Assembly (NCBI RefSeq): GCF_022489025.1
Contig: NZ_JAKVTG010000013.1
Span: 32,771 to 96,770, forward strand
DNA: 64,000 nucleotides
DNA from: Planococcus halocryophilus
Lineage (GTDB): Bacteria; Bacillota; Bacilli; Bacillales_A; Planococcaceae
Direction of reading: 5' to 3'
Shown: positions 44,301-51,650 of the stretch, in pieces
Layout: the number at the start of each line of letters is the position of its first letter
Numbering within the stretch: the stretch's first letter is position 1
Made by a program: the position numbers and the translations under genes
The notes under the pieces: model-generated
Databases searched by the model: none
What the model saw: the letters and a program-made list of their open reading frames with translations, nothing else
Told to the model about the DNA's origin: nothing

Positions 44301-46849
44301 TTGTTTTCTGGTACTGGTTCAACCACCACTTCACCATCGTCTTTCGCAACACCGGTAATGCTGCCTCCTTTAACCGTTAATAACACCGTACCGCCAGCTG
44401 CTTTCCCTGGAAGTGTTAAGTTTACTTTTCCTGCTGTTGCTGTATATTCCGTACCCGAATAGGCATCAGTCACAACAGCGTCTGCAGAATCCACGGTTAA
44501 TGTCACCGCTTTGCTTTCTTCTGCTACGTTTAAGCCAACGTACACCTTTTGATCTTGGTAGTCACGAGAAAACAAGAGGAATTGATCTTTATCAGATCCT
44601 CCAACAAGCGTGCGCTCTCCCTTAGCAAACACTTTCGAATAATCTTCTCTAAAGTTTAAAATTTTGGTGTAATGCGCCAAAATTTCATTGCCTTCCACTT
44701 GGTCCCACGCAAAATCATAACGATTATCGTATTGCGGATAATTATTAGCTCCTGTTTGGCCAAGCTCTTCACCGTAATAAATCACAGGTTGTCCTTTTGC
44801 TGTTGCTTGAAGAGTGGCTGCGACTTGTAACTTTCCTTTATCCCCAGCAAGTGAATGGAGGAAACCTTCTTCGTCATGGCTTCCTAAAAACTGCCCGAGT
44901 GTTGCCGTGTTATCCAATTTTGCGTTTCGTGCAGTAAGAGACGCATTAGCCGCTTCTAAACTGCCGTTGACAAATGACCGAGCTGTTTCTTTAAAACCAA
45001 AGTCTAATAGTGAATCCATCGTGCCCGTTTCGAGGTACCCTAACGTATTGTCCACTTTAGCGCCCCAAGCTTCACCGATCATTTTAAATTCCGGCATTTT
45101 TTCGGTTAAGGCATTTTTAAACTGCATCCACGTTGTATCTTCTACGTGTTTCACCGTATCCACACGGAAATAATCGATTGTATTGCCGTTTTCTGTCGTC
45201 GCTTTTTCAATCCAATCGGTTTGCCAATCAATAATTTGTTCGCGAACGTTTGGGTCTTCCGTGATAAAGTCTGGAAGTCCCGCTAATTCTCCGACCACTT
45301 CATCTGTACCTACGTCCGCACCTTGACGAAGCAAGTCACTAAATCTTGCCCGGTCGGCATCTGACGGATAGCCCGCGGGTTTATTGGTAATCGAACCATC
45401 AATTTCTTTTAAGCCGTATCCGGTGTGATTGACCACCACATCGACCATAATTTTCATGTTGCGGTCGTGTGCCCCATCAATCAGATCATGAAACTCTTCC
45501 ATCGTGCCAAAATGTGGATTTAACTCTCCAAAATTATTGGCCCAGTAACCGTGATAACCATAATACGGTTCTGACGTTTCGTAATAACGAACATCGTATT
45601 TAATGTTTTCTACAACCGGACTAATCCAAATCGTGTTAACACCAAGCTCATCTAAATAATCCAGTTTGTCCGTAATGCCTTTAAAATCGCCGCCTTGGTA
45701 CGTACCACGCGACTCCTTATCGTAATTTAAATCATATGGATCGTTATTTGACGCATCCCCATCAAAAAATCGGTCCGTTAACATAAAGTAAATCACCGAC
45801 TCGTCCCAGTCAAAATCCCCTTCTCCGACTGACTGCCTTGTTTTAACTTCTACTTCTGCTGTTCCTTTATACAAATTGCCGTAAGAATCCGTCACAGTTA
45901 ACGGAATAGCCTTTGTACCTGCTGCTATATCATCGTCTACGGCAATCGAAATTTCTTTTAACGTCGGATCAATTTCTAGTTGAGCAGACCCACCTAAAAG
46001 AGAAGTATCCGCAACAATTTTTGAAATCTTTACCTCTTCTGTTAGGCCTTCAATCTCAACCGACAACACTGCGTTTTGATTGTAATCGATGGCGGCTGGT
46101 GCTACAGTGCCGCTAACCGTTAAATCGGCTTGATTAAATACAAGCGTCGAAACACCTTCCACCGTATTGTAAGGATCCGTAACTTCCGTTGTCACACCCG
46201 CTTTTGTCACGAGGTATGTATAAGGATGTTCACCTGTCGGAATATCATTTGCTAAAAACACAAACCGCTCATTTTCCGGTTCATAGGTCATTTCATGCGT
46301 CTCGCCACCGAACTGCAACTCCACTTTTTCAATGGTATTCATCGCGTTGCTTGCGAAAAGTTCCTTGTCTCGGTAATAAAACATGGCATCCCCGTTATCA
46401 ATAACAGGCGCCGAGCCATCCGGTACAATGCGAATCTGTTCTTTTCCACTCGTGACAAAAGCTTTTGTCAAAGAATCATTTTTATTCACCTGGATAAAGC
46501 GATCCCCAAATTCTTTTTGGGCTGTATTCCAATCTTCGGTACTGCGCAAAACAAATCCAAATTCCTTCGTTTCTGGCGCTACCGCAATATGAGCGACAGC
46601 CACTCCACCGTCATACGACTCAAAATTGATTTGATCATTAACTCTTCCTGTATTCCACGCCCAAATATTCCAGTCTCCATACGTTTGATCCGCACGAATA
46701 TAAGACAAACGCACTTCTCGATCGGCTGTTGCTGTCGAAGTTTCAGCCTGTACCGGTTGCACTTGAACAAACGGCGTCCACGTACCCATAACTAGCAATA
46801 ATGCCAACACCATTAAAAATTTCTGTTTCCATTTCTTGCTCATCTTCAC
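41303..46849 (-). CDS. Secreted bifunctional amylopullulanase
   Basis: 1848 residues with a signal peptide (KFLMVLALLLVMGTWTPF). An N-terminal starch-binding-like domain is followed, from about residue 348 to 840, by a GH13 alpha-amylase with Asp near 560 (YFRVDTVKH), Glu (MIGEAWGA) and FLGSHDEEG. Two PUD-type carbohydrate-binding repeats follow (each with VRIHY or IRIHY and a GxWxWxDVASPS), then a CBM48-like domain. The pullulanase domain starts near 1297, with YNWGYDPHNY, Asp near 1481 (GMRFDMMGD), Glu near 1513 (FIGEGWRT) and YIAAHDN. Both triads are intact, so it should cleave alpha-1,4 and alpha-1,6 bonds of starch or pullulan outside the cell. The tail is Lys-rich with no anchor. The GTG start overlaps the upstream ORF by GTGA. 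Confidence 0.92.
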   Translation of the reverse strand: MKMSKKWKQKFLMVLALLLVMGTWTPFVQVQPVQAETSTATADREVRLSYIRADQTYGDWNIWAWNTGRVNDQINFESYDGGVAVAHIAVAPETKEFGFVLRSTEDWNTAQKEFGDRFIQVNKNDSLTKAFVTSGKEQIRIVPDGSAPVIDNGDAMFYYRDKELFASNAMNTIEKVELQFGGETHEMTYEPENERFVFLANDIPTGEHPYTYLVTKAGVTTEVTDPYNTVEGVSTLVFNQADLTVSGTVAPAAIDYNQNAVLSVEIEGLTEEVKISKIVADTSLLGGSAQLEIDPTLKEISIAVDDDIAAGTKAIPLTVTDSYGNLYKGTAEVEVKTRQSVGEGDFDWDESVIYFMLTDRFFDGDASNNDPYDLNYDKESRGTYQGGDFKGITDKLDYLDELGVNTIWISPVVENIKYDVRYYETSEPYYGYHGYWANNFGELNPHFGTMEEFHDLIDGAHDRNMKIMVDVVVNHTGYGLKEIDGSITNKPAGYPSDADRARFSDLLRQGADVGTDEVVGELAGLPDFITEDPNVREQIIDWQTDWIEKATTENGNTIDYFRVDTVKHVEDTTWMQFKNALTEKMPEFKMIGEAWGAKVDNTLGYLETGTMDSLLDFGFKETARSFVNGSLEAANASLTARNAKLDNTATLGQFLGSHDEEGFLHSLAGDKGKLQVAATLQATAKGQPVIYYGEELGQTGANNYPQYDNRYDFAWDQVEGNEILAHYTKILNFREDYSKVFAKGERTLVGGSDKDQFLLFSRDYQDQKVYVGLNVAEESKAVTLTVDSADAVVTDAYSGTEYTATAGKVNLTLPGKAAGGTVLLTVKGGSITGVAKDDGEVVVEPVPENNIRIHYKREDNVYKNYGAWLWNDVASPSANWPVGATMFEKTDSYGAYIDVPLAKGAKNIGFLVMDITAGDAGKDGGDKGFTISSPQANEIWIKQGSDKVYTYEPVDLPANTVRIHYTRGEADYDDFGIWNWGDVASPSEDWPTGAVNFDGTDRYGAYADIELTEAAKEIGFLVVNEKTQEKDAGDKSFNLLDKFNHLWIKQGDDTVYVSPYDEVASGLGSAEVVSENTLLLRFNSTDGLTSEKLVAGLAIQDADGTAVGVETAKITGDKTVEVTAQFNLDKLPLSVTYAGRTVSATTGWRMLDKAFAYDGDDLGATYKKGHATLKLWAPKASKVVANFYDKKDATTLLGSIELSFGDQGVWSKDIAPSELGVKDLKGYYYQYEVTNDGVTKNVLDPYAKSMAAFTVNTKGEAGPDGDKVGKAAIVDLSGTDPKGFSHASIDGYEKREDAVIYEVHIRDFTADPSIEKKLKSRWGSYTAFIDKLDYIKSLGVTHVQLLPVMAWYFGDETKMGEREQNYSALGNEYNWGYDPHNYFSPDGAYSQDATDPELRVKELKALIDAIHDADMGVVLDVVYTHTAQTSLLNDIVPDYYAYQDDKGNFLGGFGNNLATSHTMAEKLMVDSVKYWFDEYKIDGMRFDMMGDATYPSIQNAYNAAAAINPDALFIGEGWRTFAGQLADPDLAGMGADQDWMDKTDDVGVFSDEMRNELKSGFGSEGEPRFITGGARNVATIFNNIKGQPSNTAADDPGDMVQYIAAHDNLPLYDVIAQSIKKDPAIPENNLEIHKRIRIGNSLVLTSQGTAFIHAGQEYGRTKQWFGEGVPEQKYHELKDEAGKSFGYFIHDSYDSSDVINQFDWQKATNKKDFAVNNTTRTYTEGLIELRKSTNAFRLGEKELVDKNVSLLNIPEMKDSDLVIAYENKSTDNTGNYYVFVNADNKARTFTLGDYNFSNGEIVVDNDEAGAKKVSKPSGFTLSKDTLKIDPLTTIVIKVEEKKKKKEKR

Positions 46850-47034
46850 GCTGTCATCTCCTCTTCTATTTGCTTTAGAATAGCCTGTAGATTGACAATA
46901 TATCCTCCTTTTATGAGTGAGACATCCCTTTCTAACTTTTGTGCAAACGATTGCACAAAAGGGCGAAATCGCTTATGTCTTTTGATGAGCGATGGCTTCT
47001 GGATGGATAAATTCAGAATTGTAAGCGTTTTCAA
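46846..47034 (-). CDS. Short HPr-like ORF overlapping the amylopullulanase start
   Basis: A 62-codon frame from a TTG at 47034 ends EEEMTA, with its TGA overlapping the amylopullulanase GTG (GTGA), so translation would be coupled. Its middle, FVQSFAQKLERDVSLIKGG then YIVNLQAIL, aligns with the HPr pattern VQ(x)...DV.L...G..VNL.SI. A His is present near the HPr His15 position (KRHKRF), but the HARP motif is disrupted and the Ser46 position is Ala. The normal C-terminal third is missing. No Shine-Dalgarno site precedes the TTG, and the cre box overlaps the first codons. It may be a degenerate HPr used as a leader, or a remnant. Confidence 0.45.
   Translation of the reverse strand: MKTLTILNLSIQKPSLIKRHKRFRPFVQSFAQKLERDVSLIKGGYIVNLQAILKQIEEEMTA
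47020..47033 (-). promoter_or_regulatory. CcpA catabolite-responsive element (cre)
   Basis: TGAAAACGCTTACA on the minus strand fits the cre consensus TGWAANCGNTNWCA at every position. It lies about 15-28 bases downstream of the -10 box, a typical roadblock position for glucose repression of the amylopullulanase transcript. Confidence 0.85.
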
Positions 47035-47047
47035 ATTATTACTGGTA

Positions 47048-47076
47048 ATTTTACATCAATTTTTTGTAAACAGCAA
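47048..47076 (-). promoter_or_regulatory. Promoter of the HPr-like ORF and amylopullulanase
   Basis: On the minus strand, TTGCTG (47071-47076) and TAAAAT (47048-47053) are separated by 17 bases. The cre box follows within 15 bases of the -10. Confidence 0.6.
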
Positions 47077-47113
47077 CATAAAATGTGAATTGGGTATATT
47101 GGGGGATTATGGC

Positions 47114-47209
47114 TTTAACCCGGGTGTTCGTGATGCTTACATGAATTTTTTTCTTTTTAACCCGGGTGTTCGCAGCTCTTACATGAATTTCTCACTTCTT
47201 TACCTGAAG
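47114..47209. repeat. Helically phased repeat array E (core TTA(A)C..G, about 21-bp period)
   Basis: TTAACCCGGGTG at 47115 and 47157 alternates with TTACATGAA at 47137 and 47179, then TTACCTGAA at 47200. The core starts are 22, 20, 22 and 21 bases apart. The two TTTAACCCGGGTGTTCG copies are exactly 42 bp apart. It is short, lies between the amylopullulanase promoter and the end of the AlbA_2 pseudogene, and is weaker than arrays A-D. Confidence 0.65.
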
Positions 47210-47307
47210 TTTTTCTTTTTTATCGAGTTTTCATCCTCGACAAAAAAACTGCCCCTCGAGAGATGCAGTTTAACCTAAATATATGTAGCGGCTTCTTAAA
47301 TGTAATT

Positions 47308-48598
47308 TTAGAATTTTCTGATGTATCTAGTAGCTCGCCCTTCACCAATACGCTTGATCATCCCATCCTTCGTCAGAGATTCCAATAAATTTCTGACGAA
47401 GAATTTACTCTTATCTAAATAATCTTCAAGTTCTTTGCTAGTAAATGTTTCTTTTTCTTCAATCCACTGCACTATTTCTAGAGAATCATTCCTACTGGCA
47501 TATACGAATTCATTTTTAGGCAATACCACAACAAACGAATTTGGTCCAACGTTCCAATATGGCTGTGTCTTTGAATCTAGATAACTTTCTTTTATCCGTT
47601 GCAAACCAGTACCGTAACTTTCAATCCATTTCATCCGGTAAATGCAATTTGCTAATCGCGGATTTCTGCTTTGTGAAATCCCCAATTCAATATCCACTAA
47701 AGTCAGTCCTTGTACTAGACCGCCTATAGATACAATTTCAATTCGATTATCAAAGATATGGATCAAAATACTTCCGCTAAAACTATAGTCGCGGTGTACT
47801 ACGGCATTTACCAATGCTTCCCGTACCGCAAAAATCGGGTATTCTGTAATATCATTTCGATGCAATCCGATGAAACTTGCTGATCTGGCGTTATGCAATT
47901 GCATATACTCAAATGCTTCATCAACTTGCTTCAAGATAGAGCCGTTAAATTCTTTGCGGTCTTGGAAATCCAATTTGGTCAAGCCTTTGTAACGTTCAGC
48001 TTTGATAGAATGCTCGCACTGATCTGATAATAATTGACCTAAATTTGTGTAATAATTATCTGAGTTGATAATTCCAAGTGTTCTTTTTTTGCATTGGTTC
48101 TAAAGCTAGTCCTTGAGCTTCAAACAAACGTTTAGTTTCTTTGAATGTTAAGGATTGATTGATGCATCTCATGTTCTTATATTGAGTTCCATCTGATTCT
48201 ATAATCATTTGACGAATTGCTTCATCTGATGCTGCACTAGCTGATGTGCCGTGTCGAACAAATACTCCTGCCGGCTTCATTCCCTTACTAGCAAGATGAT
48301 ATGGTCTTCTTGATCCACGTGTAATTTCAATCTTCAGTACTTTTCCCCCATCAATTGTTAAGATTTCAGCAGAGGTATGCACCAGTATATCTGGCTTTAT
48401 GCTATCTCTTAGTATATTGCTGACGGTTTCTAAATTATTTTGAGCATTTACTAAATTTACCACTGTGCCATCATCTTCAATACCTATTAGGATTTCTCCT
48501 CCATCAGTATTTGCAAAAGCGATAATTTCTTTTTTTTATCCCTCAGTCATCTCACGCTTTAGTTCAATTTTTGGACTTTCCCAAAACACAAGCAACAC
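47308..48598 (-). pseudogene. AlbA_2/Schlafen-like ATP-binding regulator, broken by a nonsense codon and a frameshift
   Basis: Joined, the pieces form a COG2865-type protein: WESPKIELKREMTEG, then KKEIIAFANTDGGEILIGIE (AlbA_2 domain), VFVRHGTSASAAS, FPREALVNAVVHRDYS-like VREALVNAVVHRDYSF (ATPase core), NPRLANCIYRMKWIESYGTG, and a C-terminal winged helix. A GTG at 48598 after AAGGACTGAG is the likely start. Codon 21 is TAA at 48538 where TTA (Leu) is expected within an A-run. A one-base shift in the A-run near 48085 separates MQKKNT from LGIINSDNYYTNLGQLLSDQ. Two independent lesions indicate decay, though both lie in homopolymer runs, so sequencing errors or phase variation are possible. Confidence 0.78.
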
Positions 48599-48698
48599 CT
48601 CAGTCCTTATCTATTTTTATAATCGATTACTCAATCATCGAAATAGACTCGACTATCCCACACTTAACAAAACTATTCGTAAATCTCAACGAACACAA

Positions 48699-48740
48699 AA
48701 ATGCCCCCTTCGAAATCTGTTGATTTCGAAGGGAGCATTT
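48699..48740 (-). terminator. Terminator of the excalibur gene (recurrent hairpin type)
   Basis: A 19-bp stem with one mismatch: AAATGCCCCCTTCGAAATC (48699-48717) against 48722-48740, loop TGTT, with A-run and T-run flanks. The same stem, with loop GTTT, recurs at 61252-61296. Confidence 0.9.
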
Positions 48741-48753
48741 ACCATATAAATCC

Positions 48754-49032
48754 CTACTTCTCACAAGCAATCAAATCTTTATCTCGATCACTCTTTTTAT
48801 TCGCATCATACAAAGCCTGTGAAACAAACGGCTTGTATTTTGTTGCGCCGCCTTTGTTCTTCACTTTCGAATTACGAGCGATACCGCCTTTGTATACTTT
48901 GTTGATGGCTGTACAGTTTTCATACGTTTTTACTTTTACTGCTGCTGCATCAGTTGGCATAGGTGCTGCGCTGACTGTGAAACTAATGACGACCATCAAC
49001 GACATGATGGCAAAACCGATTTTCTTCATCAT
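48754..49032 (-). CDS. Secreted excalibur calcium-binding domain protein
   Basis: Ninety-two residues with a signal peptide (KKIGFAIMSLMVVISFTVSA). The excalibur domain is clear: YENCTAINKVYKGGIARN, YKPFVSQALYDANKKSDRDK and DLIACEK, with the conserved Cys pair and the DxDxDxxxxE calcium loop (the usual Gly is Leu). AGGAGG is followed by two adjacent ATGs; either could start translation. It is exported and probably surface-associated. Single-domain excalibur proteins are common in Bacillales; the role is unknown. Confidence 0.88.
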   Translation of the reverse strand: MMKKIGFAIMSLMVVISFTVSAAPMPTDAAAVKVKTYENCTAINKVYKGGIARNSKVKNKGGATKYKPFVSQALYDANKKSDRDKDLIACEK

Positions 49033-49154
49033 CTATTCCTCCTATTTTTCGTTGCTAACTCCACAACAAAAAATCCATATATTGTTAGCTAATTTAGTTT
49101 ACCAGTCTTTTATATCCAGTACTATAGCCTCAAAATAATTATTTTGAGGCAAAC

Positions 49155-49249
49155 CAAAAAAGGACCATCCTCTAAAGTCCGTAGATACGACTTTTCGGGA
49201 TAGCCCTTTTTAAACTAGAGGGATGGCGGAATTATTTCGTTTGTCCATT
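49155..49249. repeat. Left copy of the 95-bp direct repeat (proA 3' end and terminator)
   Basis: It matches 56435-56529 at 92 of 95 positions, same orientation. It contains a copy of the proA terminator hairpin and the last codons of proA (GQTK and stop), out of frame upstream. It lies between the excalibur gene and the Nramp-like gene and may also terminate the latter. Confidence 0.92.
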
Positions 49250-49333
49250 CCTTCTTACACAGTAGCGTGAATTTATGCACTTTCCAGCTCGAATTTTGCT
49301 GGTGCAGCAACTTGCGCCACTAAGGGTATTGGT

Positions 49334-50629
49334 TTAATAGAAAAAGCTCATCAGAATTTCATAAGATCCCCAAACAGCCAACAAGGATGTTGACGCTAGC
49401 ACCGTATTCTCAAACCAGTTGTTTGTATTTTTACCCAGGTATTTCTTTTGGTTTGAAATGACTAGCAACCCAATGGCAATCGCTGGTAAGCCGATTACAT
49501 TCAATGCATTTGTAAACAATGTCAAAGCAATAAACCCTGTAACCCCTGGTATCGACCAAATAATTGGGGAAATAAGTAGAAACAGGCTGACCCATTTGAA
49601 TTTCGGATCTCCTTCTATTTTCTGGTCTTTTGTCAAAATTCTATTTGTAACTTTGTAATAGCAATCCATAATTACTTTTCCGTAACCGTTTGCCGTACCG
49701 ATTACACTGCTGTATAAAATCCCGAAAACGCCCAAGTAGAAAATCCAAGATCCAAAGTTCCCCATATATAAAGACAAAGCGCGTGAAATATCATCTACAC
49801 TTTCTACTTGAATCCCGTTAGGACGCAAAATTTCCGCCCCCACAATCCAAATGGCCAAGTTTAAAACAATGGCACATCCAAACCCAAACATTAAATCTCT
49901 TCGCTGAATTTTTTTGTGCTCTGGTTTGATCCAGCCTCTGTCTTGCAAAAAATAAGGATAAATCAAATTTGTTAGAGAACCCGCTACTGCCCCGACTAGC
50001 GAAAGAGCGACAAGAATAACGCTGTATGTGCCAACTTCAGCAGGTAGCGCAAATCCTACGGTACCTCTCAGAATCCCACCTACATCAGGTCCACTGTAAA
50101 CCGCCAAACCTACGAAACAAATTGTTAATACGCCCAATAGAATCTTCATAACCATTTCCACGTTACGGTAAGCGTTTCTTCCCATAATCAGCAAACTAAT
50201 CAGAACCACGCCAATCGACCAAAGAAATGCATCCCCAATACCGAACATCCAAGCCAATGCCAATCCGGATCCTTTTATCATCTGGGCGATAATTAAATGC
50301 CCAATAACCAGAGAGGCTATTCCGAAAAAGTATGGAAAAAATTTGTGAAGCCGTGAATAGCCTTCTAAAATTGTCATTCCCTCGTTATTGTACATTTGGA
50401 AACGTCCCATGATATTACAGATAACATATCGGATTAAAAGTGATCCGGCAAGCAACCACATCAATGCATAGCCATACGTTGAGCCCGCTACTGAGGAAGT
50501 TACAAGATCTCCGGCTCCCATCATCGTCAGTACCATTACAATTGCAGGGCCGTATGTTTTTACAACAGTAATCATTCTTTGTATGATGGATTTTTTAGCT
50601 GATACCACATTTTCTTCACGAATTTCCAT
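49334..50629 (-). CDS. Nramp-like membrane transporter lacking the canonical metal-binding motif
   Basis: About 431 residues with 11 membrane helices and the LeuT-type pattern of Nramp proteins (YGPAIVMVLTMMGAGDLVTS, then MEMVMKILLGVLTICF-like and ALSLVGAVAGSLTNLIYPYF). The helix-1 DPGN motif reads GAGD, and the helix-6 MPH motif reads IYPY, so Mn/Fe transport is doubtful; the substrate may be different. An ATG at 50638 touches the AAGGAG site, whereas the ATG at 50629 is nine bases from it and is preferred. It is the last gene of the catabolic cluster, with its own operator (50851) and a cre-like site (50780). Confidence 0.8.
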   Translation of the reverse strand: MEIREENVVSAKKSIIQRMITVVKTYGPAIVMVLTMMGAGDLVTSSVAGSTYGYALMWLLAGSLLIRYVICNIMGRFQMYNNEGMTILEGYSRLHKFFPYFFGIASLVIGHLIIAQMIKGSGLALAWMFGIGDAFLWSIGVVLISLLIMGRNAYRNVEMVMKILLGVLTICFVGLAVYSGPDVGGILRGTVGFALPAEVGTYSVILVALSLVGAVAGSLTNLIYPYFLQDRGWIKPEHKKIQRRDLMFGFGCAIVLNLAIWIVGAEILRPNGIQVESVDDISRALSLYMGNFGSWIFYLGVFGILYSSVIGTANGYGKVIMDCYYKVTNRILTKDQKIEGDPKFKWVSLFLLISPIIWSIPGVTGFIALTLFTNALNVIGLPAIAIGLLVISNQKKYLGKNTNNWFENTVLASTSLLAVWGSYEILMSFFY

Positions 50630-50779
50630 TTCTTTCATCTCCTTTTACAATAAGAGTATTTAAAAACCGGTTCTAAAGAACAATACAATCCTATTTCCCA
50701 CTACTTAGTTCAGCATCAAATTCTTGTCTCTGCTTTTCTTACTTTTTGAGTCGCTCTGAAAAGATCATCTTCCTTTATT

Positions 50780-50793
50780 ATAAAGCGCTTTCA
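50780..50793. promoter_or_regulatory. cre-like site before the Nramp-like gene
   Basis: ATAAAGCGCTTTCA (plus strand), or TGAAAGCGCTTTAT on the minus strand, matches the cre palindrome except at the last two bases. It lies between the GntR-type operator and the gene start, suggesting CcpA control in addition to the GntR regulator. Confidence 0.55.
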
Positions 50794-50850
50794 TTTCCAA
50801 AAAAAGGTTAATCTACACAACCTGAACAATTATAATCAACTTTTGATATC

Positions 50851-50860
50851 TGATATATCA
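50851..50860. promoter_or_regulatory. GntR operator 1 (TGATATATCA)
   Basis: A perfect palindrome in the context AAATATGATATATCAGATAT (minus strand), before the Nramp-like gene. The same 16-base context recurs at 52690 and 56287. Confidence 0.75.
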
Positions 50861-50918
50861 TATTTACGAAAAAAAGTTAATTCACCAGATTTTTTTAATA
50901 AATTTAAAAAAATAAATG

Positions 50919-51620
50919 TTAAGGTGTATGCTTTACTACTTTTTTGTTCTCTTCTTTCAATTTCCCTAGAGCGAATGACTTGGTACGATTAATATGGTTT
51001 CTCATAGCATATTCCGCACCTTCTGCGTCTTTGTCACGAATCTTTTGATATATATTGTAATGATCATCAAAAGCACGAAGATGTTCTTCTTTATCAGCTA
51101 AAGCTTTTTTTCGGATAAATTGGTCAAATGAACGGACAGCTTCAATCTGGTTAGCAATATAATTATTTTTTGCAGCTTCCCGGATCGTTTCATGAAAATA
51201 AATATTCACTTCTTGCAACTTCTCGATATTTTTTTCTTCTGCATACTTTTTCATTTCCAGCAGAATCGAATGAAGTTTGTCTGCTTCTGCTTCTGTTCTT
51301 TTCAGTGCCGCAAGCCCTGCCGCTACGCCTTCAAGCGCGGCTCGTGCCAAGGTAATTTCTTCCACTGAACTCATCACACTCGTCGATACGAACGAACCTC
51401 TTCTTGCTTTTGAAATCACCAATCCTTCTTTTTCCAATTGGCGCAAAGCTTCTTTAATCGGCGTTGTGCTTACTTGAAATTCTTTTGCTAGTTCGCGTTC
51501 TCTCAGGTGAAATCCAGGCTCATAACTTCCCGCAAGAATTGCTTCTTTTAAATTTTCATAAATGAGTTCTCTAATTGAACGCGACTGCTGACTGATTTTT
51601 TTATGAATATTAACGTCCAT
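50919..51620 (-). CDS. GntR-family (FCD) transcriptional regulator
   Basis: A 233-residue protein. Residues about 15-80 form the winged helix (LIYENLKEAILAGSYEPGFH, then LAKEFQVSTTPIKEALRQLE and EGLVISKARRGSFV). Residues about 95-220 form an FCD ligand-binding domain of helices with the metal-liganding pattern VNIYFHETIREAAKN and DDHYNIYQKI....A. FCD regulators respond to organic-acid intermediates. GGAGG lies eight bases before the ATG. It is cotranscribed with the dehydrogenase gene 30 bases upstream, and the repeated TGATATATCA palindromes around the cluster are its likely sites. Confidence 0.88.
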   Translation of the reverse strand: MDVNIHKKISQQSRSIRELIYENLKEAILAGSYEPGFHLRERELAKEFQVSTTPIKEALRQLEKEGLVISKARRGSFVSTSVMSSVEEITLARAALEGVAAGLAALKRTEAEADKLHSILLEMKKYAEEKNIEKLQEVNIYFHETIREAAKNNYIANQIEAVRSFDQFIRKKALADKEEHLRAFDDHYNIYQKIRDKDAEGAEYAMRNHINRTKSFALGKLKEENKKVVKHTP

Positions 51621-51650
51621 TTTTGAGTCCTCCCTTTCTTTATAATCTAT

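Noticed and set aside
48465..49138. Plus-strand frames over the excalibur gene and the end of the AlbA_2 pseudogene
   Set aside because: They run through a terminator hairpin and the opposite strand of a clear secreted protein, and the MPPSKS start is just the hairpin translated.
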